From assembly GCA_944472135.2 (NCBI GenBank), contig OX235270.1:79431168-79495167 (forward strand): a DNA stretch of 64,000 nt, written 5' to 3'. Shown here piece after piece: positions 22,816 to 34,799 of the stretch (position 1 is the first letter of the stretch; each line of letters opens with the position of its first letter). The notes beneath the pieces were generated by a model. It was given only the letters and a program-made list of their open reading frames with translations, was not told the DNA's origin and made no database searches. The DNA comes from Trichobilharzia regenti (Eukaryota; Platyhelminthes; Trematoda; Strigeidida; Schistosomatidae). Position numbers and translations under genes: made by a program.

Positions 22816-24640
22816 ATGCGTGTATAAGTTGTTTAAACTACACAGAGAAATATATATATATATATACCCAAAGACAAAGATACAAAACCACAAAAAAGTC
22901 ACAAAAGTGAACAAGATACAATACTTCAACGAATTAGGCCAGTTAAAGTAAACCAAAAAGCTTCTAAAGAGATTTACACAACAAAAGCAGAAGTTACTCC
23001 ACAATATGAAAATGCCACTCTCCTTTTCGTAGCGCGAGTGATATGTATGTTAGAAGGAGCCATGGAGTGCTTGGAGTGTTAGTATATATTTGCAAGGTAT
23101 AATGCTAACCATATTGGTATTAACGCGCACACTTTGACATTTTCAGTGAAAATATAGCTTTGTTCAAACATTGGTGTTGTTTTTGTGTTTTTCTCATCAA
23201 AGCGATGAATACGCATAAAAGGGGCGATTATATAGCATATCTGCTATTTGAAGTTTTGCTACCTGCTTCACCCTGTTGGCATTTGCGCGGTTTAGTTAAT
23301 TCGAATAGAGGCTAGTATGTGTTGTCTTGTCTGGGCAAATGCAGCTGACGTGATTTCCGTTGTTATTTCGCTCTTGTTGGGTGAATTCATATGAAAATTG
23401 TCGTTTGACGTTGTCCTTAAAAATGGACGTACTGTTTGTGCACCAGGACGCTTAAGTATATGGTTCATGCATTGTTTATTTAGTTTACCGAGTATGCCTC
23501 GCGTACATTTCACCGACTGGCTTTTAGAAAATTTCTTTGAAGCTTGCTGGCAACCTGCAAATGTTTGTAAATTTTCCGATTAGCTGTTGTTCAGCATCTA
23601 TTTCTGTTGCAGGAACCCAAGAATATTGTTGATATAGAATATGTGCTTCTGTACTTTTGTGTGTTTTGGCGAATTTTTCTGCGAAGCTATACTGTTAGGT
23701 AGGGCTGTGGATTTTAAGTTTAAGGTGACATTTTGTATTTGAATCCTGATTGGATGTCCACTTTGGTCTTAGCTAGGATAGTTTACCTTCGCCTTTTGCC
23801 TTATTATTGTGTTTGCTTCCATAAACTTCCCTCTTTCTGTTAATATCCTGAAGCTGTATTATGTGAGTTTGTAAAACGACAATTCACAGAATTATCTTGG
23901 ACTCGTGTTGACATAGTGTCCAACATATTTAAAGCTATGGACGTAAGGTTAAAAGCAGTTGCTGTATCCACTGCTGTGAGAAATACTGAATGACGTAATC
24001 GCACAATAATATAGAGCTCTAGTACTTCTTACCGTGTTAAATCATTAATTATTATATTAGTAGTGATTTTCATTTATACATCCTGTAATTCCGGTGACCT
24101 CGTGGGATTCGTTGCTGAAGAAAGTGGTTTCCAGTTTGGCTGATTTTGTATTCTATGTTAAATCACTAATAAATGTATTCCCTATTCCTCAAATGGATAT
24201 TCTACTAGTTATTAGTGAATATTAACTTTTGAAAATGTTGTGCGCTACAGGGTTCTGGAGATTAGGGTCCTGTGTTATGTTGAGTGGGGCATTTAGAAGA
24301 GGTGCTCGCCTTTGAGTTATATTGTCGTTGTTATGCAGTACATTCTTGTTGTCGTGATCAATTTGTTGGCAGTAGTTATTATCAGTACCTGTAGTTTGTA
24401 CGGATGGTATATAATGAGACGTACTATTTCAGAAGTCAAAGGTCAGAACTATCTGTTAAAGTTAAAACAGGTGGTAACGTAAGGGAGAATTGATAATTCG
24501 AAACATGAAATAAGTGATCAAGTTGTTAACATCGTCTAAATGCGAAGAGTTAAAGTTATATATTTAGAGGTAATAGTAACTTGTTGATAGTTTAAGGGAG
24601 GTTTTCAGTGATAGGAAAAAAGGTAAGACAGTTTAAATGA
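22816..24640. other. AT-rich sequence without recognisable genes
   Basis: A short (TA)n run occurs near 22847-22866. Open frames here are 60-75 codons with no motif. No repeat shared with the rest of the window was seen. Confidence 0.5.
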
Positions 24641-24723
24641 ATGCAGTATACTGTGTGGTTGGGAACAGATGATCCAAAGAATAGCTTTCTACGAACACAT
24701 GGAAGCTAATAAAGGAGAGAGGG

Positions 24724-25100
24724 ATGATGAAACAGAAGACAGACAAATGCAAAGATGCACAGCAAAAAGAGATGTTGAGTTCAGTGTACAATGCACTGAG
24801 TGAAGAAGTAAAGAAGCGTGCTAGGAAAGACAAAAGACAATTCTACGACACACTGGAAACTGAGGGAGTACGGGCCGCAGGTGAGAGAGACCTCATCACA
24901 TTTTGTGAGATAACCAAATAGTCATTGATGAAGAGATCAACACCGATGATACCAATAGAAGATAGTGGGGCTGACTTGATAACCGAAGAGGAGAGACGAT
25001 AGGCTGATCACTCCAGACGACTCTCGAATTGATTTCCACCTGAATTCTTGTCCGGAAACACCACCAAGAGGCAACGAGCTGCCTATGATTTGCAGCCTTC
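24724..25100 (+). pseudogene. RTE-like linker fragment between EN and RT
   Basis: The frame YNALSEEVKKRARKDKRQF, then AAGERDL...FCEITK, followed after a stop by an LITEEERR...ADH region, matches the EN-RT linker of RTE elements (basic helix, then ITK). The RT itself is not found downstream. From 25101 to 25690 nothing else is recognisable. Confidence 0.5.
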
Positions 25101-25690
25101 TGAAAACAGCTGGTGACCTAAATATGATAACTTCACTGTTCTGGAGCAAGAGGGCACAGAATTCCCTGATGAATGCATTTTCGAGAGACCTCAGTCGTTT
25201 ATTAATAGCTGAATTGAATGCATAATGAGGGTCACGTAGCGAACCGGGAGGGAAAATTGATACACACGTCAGGAAAAGAAGCGACCATGAACATGTCACC
25301 CGATAAATATGGCGAAGTAAATGTGGATGGATCGAAAACTACCAAGCGTAGCGCTGAGTGACGTGGCGTACTAAATACCTGAGTGATGCAGTTACGGGAG
25401 CTGGGTGTTCGCATGTGATACGGTGGAGTTAGAGGAAACAGGAGTTTATGGATAGCAAGGAATTCATCTGTGGAGGACTACACGGAAGAGAATGAAATTT
25501 AGGTGCGCTATCGAAATTATTCATTCCACTCCAAACCAAAATGAATATAAATAATTATAAAACTGCCAGCGTCTAATGATAATGTGTGCAGGTGATTAGG
25601 TGGACGTATTTCATTTTCAGTAATGTCTTGATACTGATTATGTTTCCCATATGACAAGTGTAAATTTGATAAAAAGATAAATCTTTGTAA

Positions 25691-27272
25691 TTGCTACTAT
25701 CATTTACTGTCACTGACAACTTTGATGTGGATGTGTTGTCGGAGCTGGATAGTTGATTTGCGAAGCTTTCATCACCCTACTAGGTGACATCTTCAGCGCA
25801 TACTTCAATTTGAAGTGAGCCTTTAGATTTCTCGACGAGTTTATTAACCACCTCTCCTGGTGACCTTGGACGTGATTGGTCGTTTTTGTGTGTTTTCACA
25901 CCTTCTAGGTTACTTGTATTGGAACTGATAGTTTCTTTGACTTGAACTTTGACCCTTTGTGTGTGAGGTTTCTTTCTTATCGGTTGATAAATTTTGTCTA
26001 TCTCGATGTGTCTATTGATTGATGATTCACTGGAATGCCAAGCTTCTAAAAATTCTCTAGCATTCTTGTTGTTTCCTCCGTCTAATATTTGAACGTTGTC
26101 CCAGTCGAATTGATGTCCGTGGTTGTCTGTATGTAGTGATATGAGGGAGTGGATATCATGTCTTTTGACGGCTAGCTTATGTTCGTGGATACGAAGACGG
26201 AGGGGACGTCCACTTTGGCCAATGTAGTGTTTTCCTCAGTTGTTACAATTCATTTTGTGGATGATGTTGGTTTTGTCTTCTTTCGCTGTTGAGTCTTTTG
26301 GCTGACATAGAATTGAGTGAAGTGACTTTTTTGGTTTGTGTACGACGTCAATTCCTAGAGGTTTGAAGAGTCTTGTAGTGATTTCTAAGATATCCTTTAT
26401 ATATGGTAAGGCGATTTTCTTTGTGCTTTCCCTGGGGGCTTTTGGTTTGATAGTTTGGCTTGGGGGTATGTCTTTTGATGAAATTTCTTGGATGTCCACT
26501 CTTTTTGAAGACGTCCATGAGATATTTTGCTTCAATTTTCCTTAAGGTGGGAGTGCTGCAATAAGTCCTTGCCCTCTTGAATAGTGTTTGTATGCAATTC
26601 CTTTCGTGTGTTATTGGATTGTTGCTGTTGCTATTCAGAATCACAAGATTCCGTTAGGTGTTTTAGTTTTCTGTATAATTCTTTGGATAAATTATATGTC
26701 GGAGTTCCCGGAAGTGATACAACAGGTCCTAACGGGATACTTGGCTTGTGGATTTTGGGTCTGCCGTAGAATCGGGGTAGGACTGGTCCATTGGATTTCA
26801 TTCGCCATTGGTCTTGTTTTGTGATCTGTCCAGTTTTGGTGAGCTTGTTTAAGGTCCTTTGGATGCGATTGTCCAATGTTTGTATGGGATTTGTTAAGAG
26901 TTGTTGACATACCTTCTCGTCCTTGAGTAGTTCTTCAGCTTTCTTGGTGTATTCTTCTCTGTCCATGACTACTGTTGTTCTTCCTTTGTCCACTGGTTGA
27001 ATGACGATGTCCTTCTTATTTTTCAGCTTTTGGAGGGCCTTTAGTTCTTGAGAGATGAGTTGTGTTGTTTTTTCTGTTTGACCATTGGTACAATGGTTTG
27101 GCGTATCTCTTCCTGTGTTTACTCGTTGAAGTTTGATGATTTGAGTAATGATTCAAGGGCAGTGAAGAAATCAGTTTTCGAAGCGTCTCCGGTGTTGTAG
27201 TTTAATCCTTTTTGTAGTAGTTGTTGTTCCTTTTTTCATAGTGGTTGTTTTGAAAGGTAGACTACGCAACAT
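25691..27272 (-). mobile_element. Penelope-like element, copy A (internally deleted)
   Basis: Minus strand, right to left: N-terminal region (GLNYNTGDASKTDF near 27190), then DKGRTTVVMDREEY and LPRFYGRPKIHK (26993-26740), then a jump from the SKELYRKLKHL motif straight to NSNNPITHERNC. The palm with the catalytic motif is therefore deleted. It continues as RKIEAKYL..., a KPLGIDVVHKPKKSL frame and a GIY-YIG nuclease (HYIGQSGRPLRLRIHEHK, HGHQFDW, REFLEAWH). It ends at a hammerhead-like motif near 25760. Stops and frameshifts make it non-functional. Confidence 0.85.
25759..25800 (-). ncRNA. Hammerhead-like motif in Penelope copy A
   Basis: On the minus strand: stem I TGCG/CGCA (25797-25800 with 25759-25762), CTGAAGA (25790-25796), a stem II of five to six pairs around loop TAGTAG, and GAAA (25767-25770) followed by a self-complementary AGCT that could form a two-pair stem III in a dimer. 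One extra U sits between CTGAAGA and stem II. Hammerheads are known in Penelope-like elements. Confidence 0.5.
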
Positions 27273-27769
27273 ATAGGCTGGAGAACTTAATTCTACGAAA
27301 GATCAAACCCAAGATTTGTATGCGTTACGTCGACGTCACATCTGTAATAATCAAAAGAAACGAGTCAGATAACACTCACAACTTAATTAACAACGTCTTC
27401 AACGACATCAAATTTACAAGAGAGGAGGAATCCGAGAACCAAATCCCATTTATGGACGTCTTAATCAGGCGAACAACTACAGGGGAATTAGAAAATCAAG
27501 TTTATAGAAAATCAACTCACACAGATCAAATCCTGAATTACAACAGCAACAATCCAATAACACACGAAAGGAATTGCATACAAACACTATTCAAGAGGGC
27601 AAGGACTTATTGCAGCACTCCCACCTTAAGGAAAATTGAAAAAAAATATCTCACGGACGTCTTCAAAAAGAGTGGACATCCAAGAAATTTCATCAAAAGA
27701 TATACCCCCAAGCCAAACTATCAAACCAAAAGCCCCCACGGAAAGCAAAAAGAAAACCACCTTATCATA

Positions 27770-28129
27770 TATCAATGGAGTTGAAGATTGAACGATCAAT
27801 TCTTGGTTGTTTGCCCAAACCAACTTCCCAAATTTTCGCGGAGGAATCAATACGACAGTCATCGTCTCATCGGTCGCTGTTCAGAAAGAAGTCAGGAGAC
27901 AACCATCAGAAGTAATCTTGTGATTTATTATTGTAATATTTTTTCACAGACCTTAGTAAAAACATTATTTTTATATGTTGGTGTTACAATAAAGAATTCT
28001 CGAGTGGCCAATCGGTGTTTTGGTTTTTGCGTCCGTTATTACTAAGCGTTTCTGAAAAACTTCAAGGAACAGCGTGAGCCCGAGCGTAGCAAGAGCTGGG
28101 TATTAACGGTTTATGAGACGTGGCTGACA
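27770..28129 (+). repeat. Solo LTR inserted in Penelope copy B
   Basis: A 360 bp LTR of the TGTCA...TGACA family (first G mutated to A). It has an AATAAAGAATTC motif and is flanked by TCATA (27765-27769) and CCATA (28130-28134), a 5 bp duplication with one change. The intact Penelope copy A reads CCATA at this point. Confidence 0.85.
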
Positions 28130-28171
28130 CCATATATAAACCTTATATATAAACCGGTATGGGGAAAAAGT

Positions 28172-28667
28172 GTATTAAAATCAAAAGTGGACATCATGAT
28201 AGTACGAGATATACTTGTAGCATTATGCATTGGAAATGAACGTTGTCAGCCTAGGGAGTTTCCTTTATTAATGCATTTATTAGTGATACTTGCACTTACC
28301 TATTTCATTACAATTTAATGATTCACCTCAGCACTTTTACTTTTCTAAAACAGCTTTCAATCCCTTGTAAACGTTGTACTTACCTCAATATTGGTTGGTT
28401 ATCGAATGCCGACAACCACGGGATGAAAACGAAACGAAGTCGATTTTCCCGCTCAACCTGGAGGACAATTGTACAATTCAATAACTATACAGACTAGTTC
28501 AGACAATGTGTATTTATATATACATCAAATATTTAACTGTTGAAACATTATTAACTTGTAGACAATCTACGATTTGATATTATATCATACTTGATCGTGC
28601 CTGTAAAAATGGCATGCATTTTCATGTAAATTTATATGTTTATATGAGAATATATATTATTATTATT
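28172..28667 (+). mobile_element. 5'-truncated CR1-like 3' UTR fragment
   Basis: It matches the last 500 bases of the 17810-19692 element, including the hairpin and (TTA)n end, and is inserted in Penelope copy B next to the solo LTR. About 40 bases of filler (28130-28171) with a doubled TATATAAA motif precede it. Confidence 0.8.
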
Positions 28668-29268
28668 AATAAAGGATATCTTAGAAATCACTACAAGACT
28701 CTTCAAACCTCTAGGAATTGACGTCGTACACAAACCAAAAAAGTCACTTCACTCAATTCTATGTCAGCCAAAAGACTCAACAGCGAAAGAAGACAAAACC
28801 AACATCATCCACAAAATGAATTGTAACAACTGAGGAAAACACTACATTGGCCAAAGTGGACGTCCCCTCCGTCTTCGTATCCACGAACATAAGCTAGCCG
28901 TCAAAAGACATGATATCCACTCCCTCATATCACTACATACAGACAACCACGGACATCAATTCGACTGGGACAACGTTCAAATATTAGACGGAGGAAACAA
29001 CAAGAATGCTAGAGAATTTTTAGAAGCTTGGCATTCCAGTGAATCATCAATCAATAGACACATCGAGATAGACAAAATTTATCAACCGATAAGAAAGAAA
29101 CCTCACACACAAAGGGTCAAAGTTCAAGTCAAAGAAACTATCAGTTCCAATACAAGTAACCTAGAAGGTGTGAAAACACACAAAAACGACCAATCACGTC
29201 CAAGGTCACCAGGAGAGGTGGTTAATAAACTCGTCGAGAAATCTAAAGGCTCACTTCAAATTGAAGTA

Positions 29269-29310
29269 TGCGCTGAAGATGTCACCTAGTAGGGTGATGA
29301 AAGCTTCGCA
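29269..29310 (+). ncRNA. Hammerhead-like motif in Penelope copy B
   Basis: Same sequence as in copy A: TGCG (29269-29272), CTGAAGA (29273-29279), stem II arms GTCACC (29281-29286) and GGTGAT (29293-29298), GAAA (29299-29302), CGCA (29307-29310). The predicted cut follows T29306. Confidence 0.5.
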
Positions 29311-29360
29311 AATCAACTATCCAGCTCCGACAACACATCCGCATCAAAATCATCTAGCTG

Positions 29361-29863
29361 AGCTACAACTCTTCTTCATCATAGCTGACCATTCTGAAAA
29401 GTAGTCTTCGCCTTATATTTTACTTTCAAATGCTAAAGTGGTGGTTTACATGTTTTTCTCTCTTTTTGTGGAAGTGAGACCACTCGAACTTATAGTGCTA
29501 AATAACTACCCAAAATTATTGACCACAGCTTTCATCCCTGAACATTGGATGCTGACCTTCATGGTTTAATTCGATTTGTTTAGCTGAAGGTTTCCGGTCA
29601 ATCTTCCACGCCATTTGGTACTCCATCGTGTCACATTCGTGCACGATCAGTAGCCAGTTAAGCAGTCATCTCGCACTCCGATTTGGTCCCGAAATACATC
29701 TCGTAATTTGGACGATCAATTCTGGTGGTTTGGTTTGCCTTTGGTCTACGCAGAACGAACGAATACTATAGAAGTTGTGGGTATTCGATCTTGCGTTAGT
29801 ATACTTCGTACAATCCGTGGACGTCAACACCGTCAGCCTCCAAAACTGGTGAGCCCTACCGCG
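29361..29863 (+). promoter_or_regulatory. Putative Gypsy 5' LTR and primer-binding site
   Basis: TGGTGAGCCCTACCGCG (29847-29863) resembles the primer-binding site for tRNA-Trp used by CsRn1-type Gypsy elements, with a few mismatches. It stands about 400 bases before the gag start at 30255. The roughly 485 bases before it, from a TGAGC start near 29361, are the right length for the LTR, but no second copy exists in the window to confirm it. Confidence 0.35.
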
Positions 29864-30254
29864 AACTTCATCTTCGATAACAGACACAGACATATCCGGT
29901 GAGTTCGTCAGGCTCACGAATTTGTTGTGGTGCTCTTTTTGATCAAACTTGCGTACACGTATATCCTAGTGCTTCTTCGCGTTTATCATTGTGTCCTAAC
30001 GTTGTGATTCCTCAACATCCACAAAGTAAATCAAAAGGCACTTGGGAAGGAGTACGAACGTGTAGTCAAAATTCAAAAGTCGAGCGAGCACAAAAGTATC
30101 ACTTGTAACACGCAATATTTTGAGTGATAAACAGATCAAAGTCTAATTACATAGTGAAAGTATGCTACAAAGATGAGTAATAAAATGGGTCACTACAAGT
30201 TCGTTCCATTTTGTATTTGTTTCTGTACTGTTTTCAAACTATATATATATCGTC

Positions 30255-30605
30255 ATGAGTGGTCATAGTCCTAAGGTCATTCGTATTCGCTCAACTGCCA
30301 AAACAATTCAGTTCGTACAATGTTGGCCAGGTAATTTTGAATCATGGTTTCAGATAGCCGAGTCCGATTTTAGTGAGCATGGGATAGCTGATCAACCTCC
30401 ACAGTTCCTTTCAGTTGTTCATGCTCTATCGTGAAAATTCAGCAAGTGCGTGACTGTTCAGATGTCCAGCCCAGAGGTGAGTAACTCGTACGAGTTGCTT
30501 AAAGCAACCCTCCTAAGGAGAAACGTTCTCACTGATCGACAGCGTCTGGACGAATTATTTCACAACGTCGAGTTAGGCGATCTTTCAGCCGTGTCCAAAA
30601 GAGAC
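30255..30605 (+). pseudogene. Gypsy (CsRn1-like) gag, N-terminal part
   Basis: ATG at 30255; 59 codons (KTIQFVQCWPGNFESWFQIAE, FSEHGIADQPPQF) up to a TGA at 30432. A shifted frame continues (SNSYELLKATLLRRNV, RQRLDELFHNVELGD). This is the capsid N-terminal pattern of CsRn1/Mag-type gag. It breaks at about 30605, where element X is inserted, and resumes near 40526. Confidence 0.8.
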
Positions 30606-31622
30606 AATCCTCTTAAAATTCGATCTCTTCTCCTCTCCTCAGTTCAAAAGGCTCCGCCGTGAAAGAGAAAGGTTGTTCAAAATGAAAAACAAATCTAGTG
30701 TTAAGAGAATGAACACTTTGATTAAGCTTGAATTACAAAGATTGAATGCTCTCTATAACCAGAAGTTTCTTTCATGTAAATCCCCATCTAATATGTGGAA
30801 GTTATTAATGGAAATCACAGGTGGTAAGCAAATGATGAATGACACTTCTGCCGATGTTAACATGCTTAATGAATCCTTCATATGTATCCCAGCAAATGTC
30901 ATGATTCCTAACTCAAATAGTGTAAATAATGACTGCTTCTCATGCTTTAACACGAATGATGTCCTCAAGTGTCTTCAATCTCTCAAATCTACTCAGTCCC
31001 TTGGTCCTGGTGGTGTTCCTGCTGTTATCCTTAAGAATTGTGCCGACATCTTATATTCCCCATTAACTGACATTTTCAACGAATCGTTTTTCAAAAGTAT
31101 TATACCTGAATCATGGAAAAATATCAAGACCGTTCCAGTACCTAAATCAACTAGTGGACCTAATGTTAAGTTTAGACCCATTGCAATTACCTCACCTTTT
31201 TTGAAAGTTATGGAAAGACTTATTTTACTTAATCTTGAGCCCTCTTTAAAGCCTTTAAACGACCCCAACCAGTTTTCCTATAAACATAGTAGGTGTACGT
31301 TAGATGCCGCTGTTGTCCTACATCATAGTATAGTCTCTAGTTTAGATAAAGGATTACACATCCTTGATTACACATGTGCATTTGACTCTGTTCCCAGGTC
31401 TCTCTTGCTAAGTAAGCTTGCTGCAACACAGGCTGAGAGCTGGACAAGTAAGTGGTTGCATTCTTATTTTTCTGATAGGAAGCAGTACACCGTCTACAAT
31501 GGAAAGTCCTCCACTACCTCACTTACTTTAGCTGGTGTTCCTCAAGGTGCTGTTCTTTCTCCCTTTCTGTTTTCGTTTTTCTTACATGACTTGCCTCATC
31601 CTGATGAAGCCACTTTTGTTAA
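30606..31622 (+). mobile_element. CR1-like element X, first part (linker and RT fingers/palm)
   Basis: The open frame 30673-31632 contains the linker (NAMW-like SPSNMWKLLMEITGG) and RT motifs SLGPGGVPAVILK, KFRPIAITSPFLKVMERL, LDYTCAFDSVPRSLL (motif A) and AGVPQGAVLSPFLFSFF (motif B). It is cut after ATFVK, one residue before motif C, by element Y on the other strand. The rest is at 39485-40525. It is 5'-truncated within the Gypsy gag. Confidence 0.85.
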
Positions 31623-34438
31623 GATAAGATAAGGTAAGCTTTATTCCAAATCAGTATTTGTGATACAGAATGGAATTCTCAGCATTTTACTACAATATTG
31701 CATCCAGTTAGTACATTAACAATAAATATAGTTCTACATAGATTAAGGTTATCTCAGTCAGTTTTGACAACAACATATTAGCATGTCGGTAGCAAAGCCA
31801 AAATTTAAACAGAGTGTTTGAAGGTGTTAGAAAAGTAGATACTACTAGCATATTTACTGGCGTAAGCGATAGCAAAATGGTCGAGATATACAGAGTGTGA
31901 AAGAACGAACAAGAATGTTTTAAGTAGAGTTTGTAAGGAAGAGAGAAACAAAACAGCACATAACAAAAATAAATACAGAATGAAAAAAAAGGTAGAGAGA
32001 AAACGTTGTACCTGTAAATGATGTGAGTTGGAAAGACGAGATCCCTTGTTCTACTGACTATTTAATAAGTTAAAGGTTTCCCGCCTAACGCTTTCTTTAT
32101 CGCACAGAACTCGAGCTAGGTAGGGTATGGATGAGTTTTTGTACTTGCTAGTGCGGGCATATAGTTTCCTATATAGGCTTCTGGTTTTCCCTGAAGAGAT
32201 ACATGGGGAGAGTTGTGAATGTAGAGGGTGTTGTGAGTCAGATAAAATGGATTTCGCCCATTTTTCACATGAGTCCATGTGCCTGTCCACCAGAATATTA
32301 ACAAGCTGGCTAAGTGGCAAACTGCTTACCCTGCTGACAACCTTTAACATCCTACGTAATAAGGTATAGTCTTTCTTCAATAGCCCAGGAAAGACTAAGG
32401 GGGAACAATAGAGAATAATAGGCAGAATACGGGAGTTAACAAATTGTAGGAGTAAGGGTTGGGTTACACCAGAATGTCTTAACTTCTTGATGTAGAAGGT
32501 AAGACGGAATATTTTCTTGGAAATCGTCAAGATATGAGACGACCAGGAAAGATCAGAAGATAGAGTGACGCCTAGGTATTTAATTTCCGACTTGGTTTCA
32601 ATTTCAGTGCCATCTATGTTGCACACCTCGTGAGTGCTAACCAGTTTGTTTAGGTCAGATTTATGCCTAAAGGTGAAATTAACTGTTTGGCATTTGGAGG
32701 GGTTTAAGGTGAGACCGTTTTCCTTGGACCATTGGCTGATTTCTGATAAGAAGCCATTTAGTTTAGAGCAGTCACTTTGACATTTGACAGGTAAAGATAC
32801 AGTTAGGTCATCAGCATATTTGACAAAGTTAATGTCATTTGAAGATGGTAGGTCATGTAGGAAGAATGAAAAGAGAAGTGGGGAGAGTACAGCACCTTGG
32901 GGGACACCAGCTTCAGTGAGCACAGCAGAGGAGGATTTGCCTTTGTATACGGTGTACTGCATTCTGTTTGAAAAGTAGGAATGCAACCAGTTAGTGACCC
33001 AGGACTCGGTTTGTGTCATGGAGAGCTTATTTAGCAAGAGACATCTAGGTACAGAGTCGAAAGCAGAAGTGAAGTCAAGAAACGTGCAGCGGACATATTT
33101 GGCACCTTTGTCTAATGATGAGACAATACTGTTGTGTAAGACGGCTGCAGCGTCTAAAGTACTCCTACCCTGTCTGTAGGCAAATTGTTTGGGGTCTTCG
33201 AAGCTTTTAAGGGAGGGTTCGAGTTTAAGAAGTACTAGTTTTTCCATGAGCTTTAGAAACGGGGAAGTGATGGCAATGGGTCTGAACTTTACGTTCTTGC
33301 TATTTCCAGGTTTAGGGACAGGGACTATTTTAATGTCTTTCCATGGAACAGGTACAACGTTTTCGGAGAAAGAAGCATTTAGGATATTAGTTAGAGGAAA
33401 ACATAAAGCATCTGCACATTGTTTTAGAACATATGCAGGTATGCCATCAGGGCCAAGACTATGTGAGGGCTTAAGAGTTTTAAGACATTTCAAAACATCG
33501 AGAGTATTGAAGTCCTGGAAGTTATCAGCTACAAGATTGGTAACGTTAGAAGTGGTTATAGTAGAAGGAGAGCGTATAAAAGACAGATTAAGAGCATTAA
33601 CATCACAAGAGGGAAAAACATTACATCGCTTACTATTGCCAGTAATTTCATTGAAAAATTTCCACATGCTGATAGGAGATTTGCATGATAAAAGTGTTTG
33701 GTTATAGATAGCATTAAGATTTTTGATTTCAGATTTGATTTGAGCATTAATCTTTTTAAGTCCTAACTTGTCTTTGCATTTATATAACATTTCTTTTTGC
33801 CTGCGAAGTTGTTTGAGATGGGGAGACGAGAAGCGGTCGAGGCGTTTGAACAGTGTTTGTTTGGGACAGCATATGTCGAGGCAGAACTTGAGATAATCCA
33901 TTATATTGGTGATTGAGTCATCTAATGTACTTTCATAGAATAGATCCCAGTTAGTATCTTTTAACATGCATCTTAGATTGAGAAGGTTGTCAGATGTGTA
34001 GCTTCTTTGTTGTGCCATCGTAGACAGGTGTGAGAAGATTTTAATATGTGTTTTGCTGTATATTTTTGGCAAAACGCGGACAACGCAGTGATCAGAGTTA
34101 AGTATTGGTGAACGTCTACGTGTTTCATATACTCCTTCGTCATTAGTAAAAACTAAGTCGAGTGTTTTGTCAAGTCGAGTGGGAAATTTGACTATGTTTG
34201 TGTGACCAAGAGCTTCAAGAAAGGAGCAATCTGAGGTGTTGAAATCTCCAGTAATAACGGATAGAGAGTTGTCGAAGTTGGCAGCAGCAAACATGGTGAA
34301 TTCATCAGCAAAATTAGATAGATCAGACGGAAAGCAACTAGGAGAAATGTACATGTTTATAATATAGATTTGTTTATATATCGGGAGATGTTTGGGGCGA
34401 CATTTGACAGAAATACAGTCAATGAAATCATTTGAGAA
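31623..34438 (-). mobile_element. CR1-like element Y, main part (EN end, RT, 3' UTR)
   Basis: The open frame 34444-32051 (797 codons, first few from the inserted LTR) carries the endonuclease second half (VITGDFNTSD, ILNSDHCVV), the linker, and a complete RT: SLGPDGIPAYVLK, FRPIAITSPFLKLMEKL, LDFTSAFDSVPR (A), AGVPQGAVLSPLLF (B), VKYADDLTVSL (C), and the thumb to LLNSQ at 32051. Catalytic residues are intact. The 3' UTR ends at 31623 in AATAAAGCTTACC and a (TTATC)n tail. The endonuclease start lies at 39171-39484 beyond the Z insertion. Confidence 0.88.
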
Positions 34439-34799
34439 TGTCACTCACGTCTCACAAACCGTTAATGCCTAGCGCTTGCTACGCTCAGGCTCACGCTGTT
34501 CCTTGAAGTTTTTCAGAAACGCTTAGTAATAACGGACGCAAAAACCAAAACACCGATTGGCCGCTTGAGAATTCTTTATTGTAACACCAACATATAAAAA
34601 TAATGTTTTTACTAAGGTCTGTGAAAAAATATTACAATAATAAATCACAAGATTACTTCTGATGGTTGTCTCCTGACTTCTTTCTGAACAGCGACCGATG
34701 AGACGATGACTGTCGTATTGATGCCTCCGCGAAAATTGGGGAAGTTGATTTTGAGCAAACAACCAAGAATTGATCGTTCAATCTTCAACTCCATTGACA
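34439..34799 (-). repeat. 3' LTR of element Z
   Basis: 361 bp, TGTCAATGGAG to TGACA on the minus strand, with a poly(A) AATAAAGAATTC motif in the middle. It is the intact reference copy for the LTR family in this window. Confidence 0.9.

Larger units (their letters stand above)
27273..29350 (+). mobile_element. Penelope-like element, copy B (interrupted)
   Basis: The copy starts just before the RT catalytic motif, reading RYVDVTSVIIKRNE where active members have YVDD, so the second Asp is lost. It runs through FTREEESENQIPFMDVLI and RKSTHTDQILN to about 27769. It is then split by a solo LTR (27770-28129) and a CR1-like fragment, and resumes near 28668 with LEITTRLFKPLGIDVV and the GIY-YIG nuclease to about 29290. 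It lies head to head with copy A, so shared sequences form a large inverted repeat. Confidence 0.85.

Noticed and set aside
22847..22866. TA repeat as a regulatory or structural element
   Set aside because: Short simple repeat, common in AT-rich genomes, with no supporting context.
33189..33707. 172-codon plus-strand open frame
   Set aside because: It is the antisense of the Y element RT, which has all expected motifs on the minus strand.
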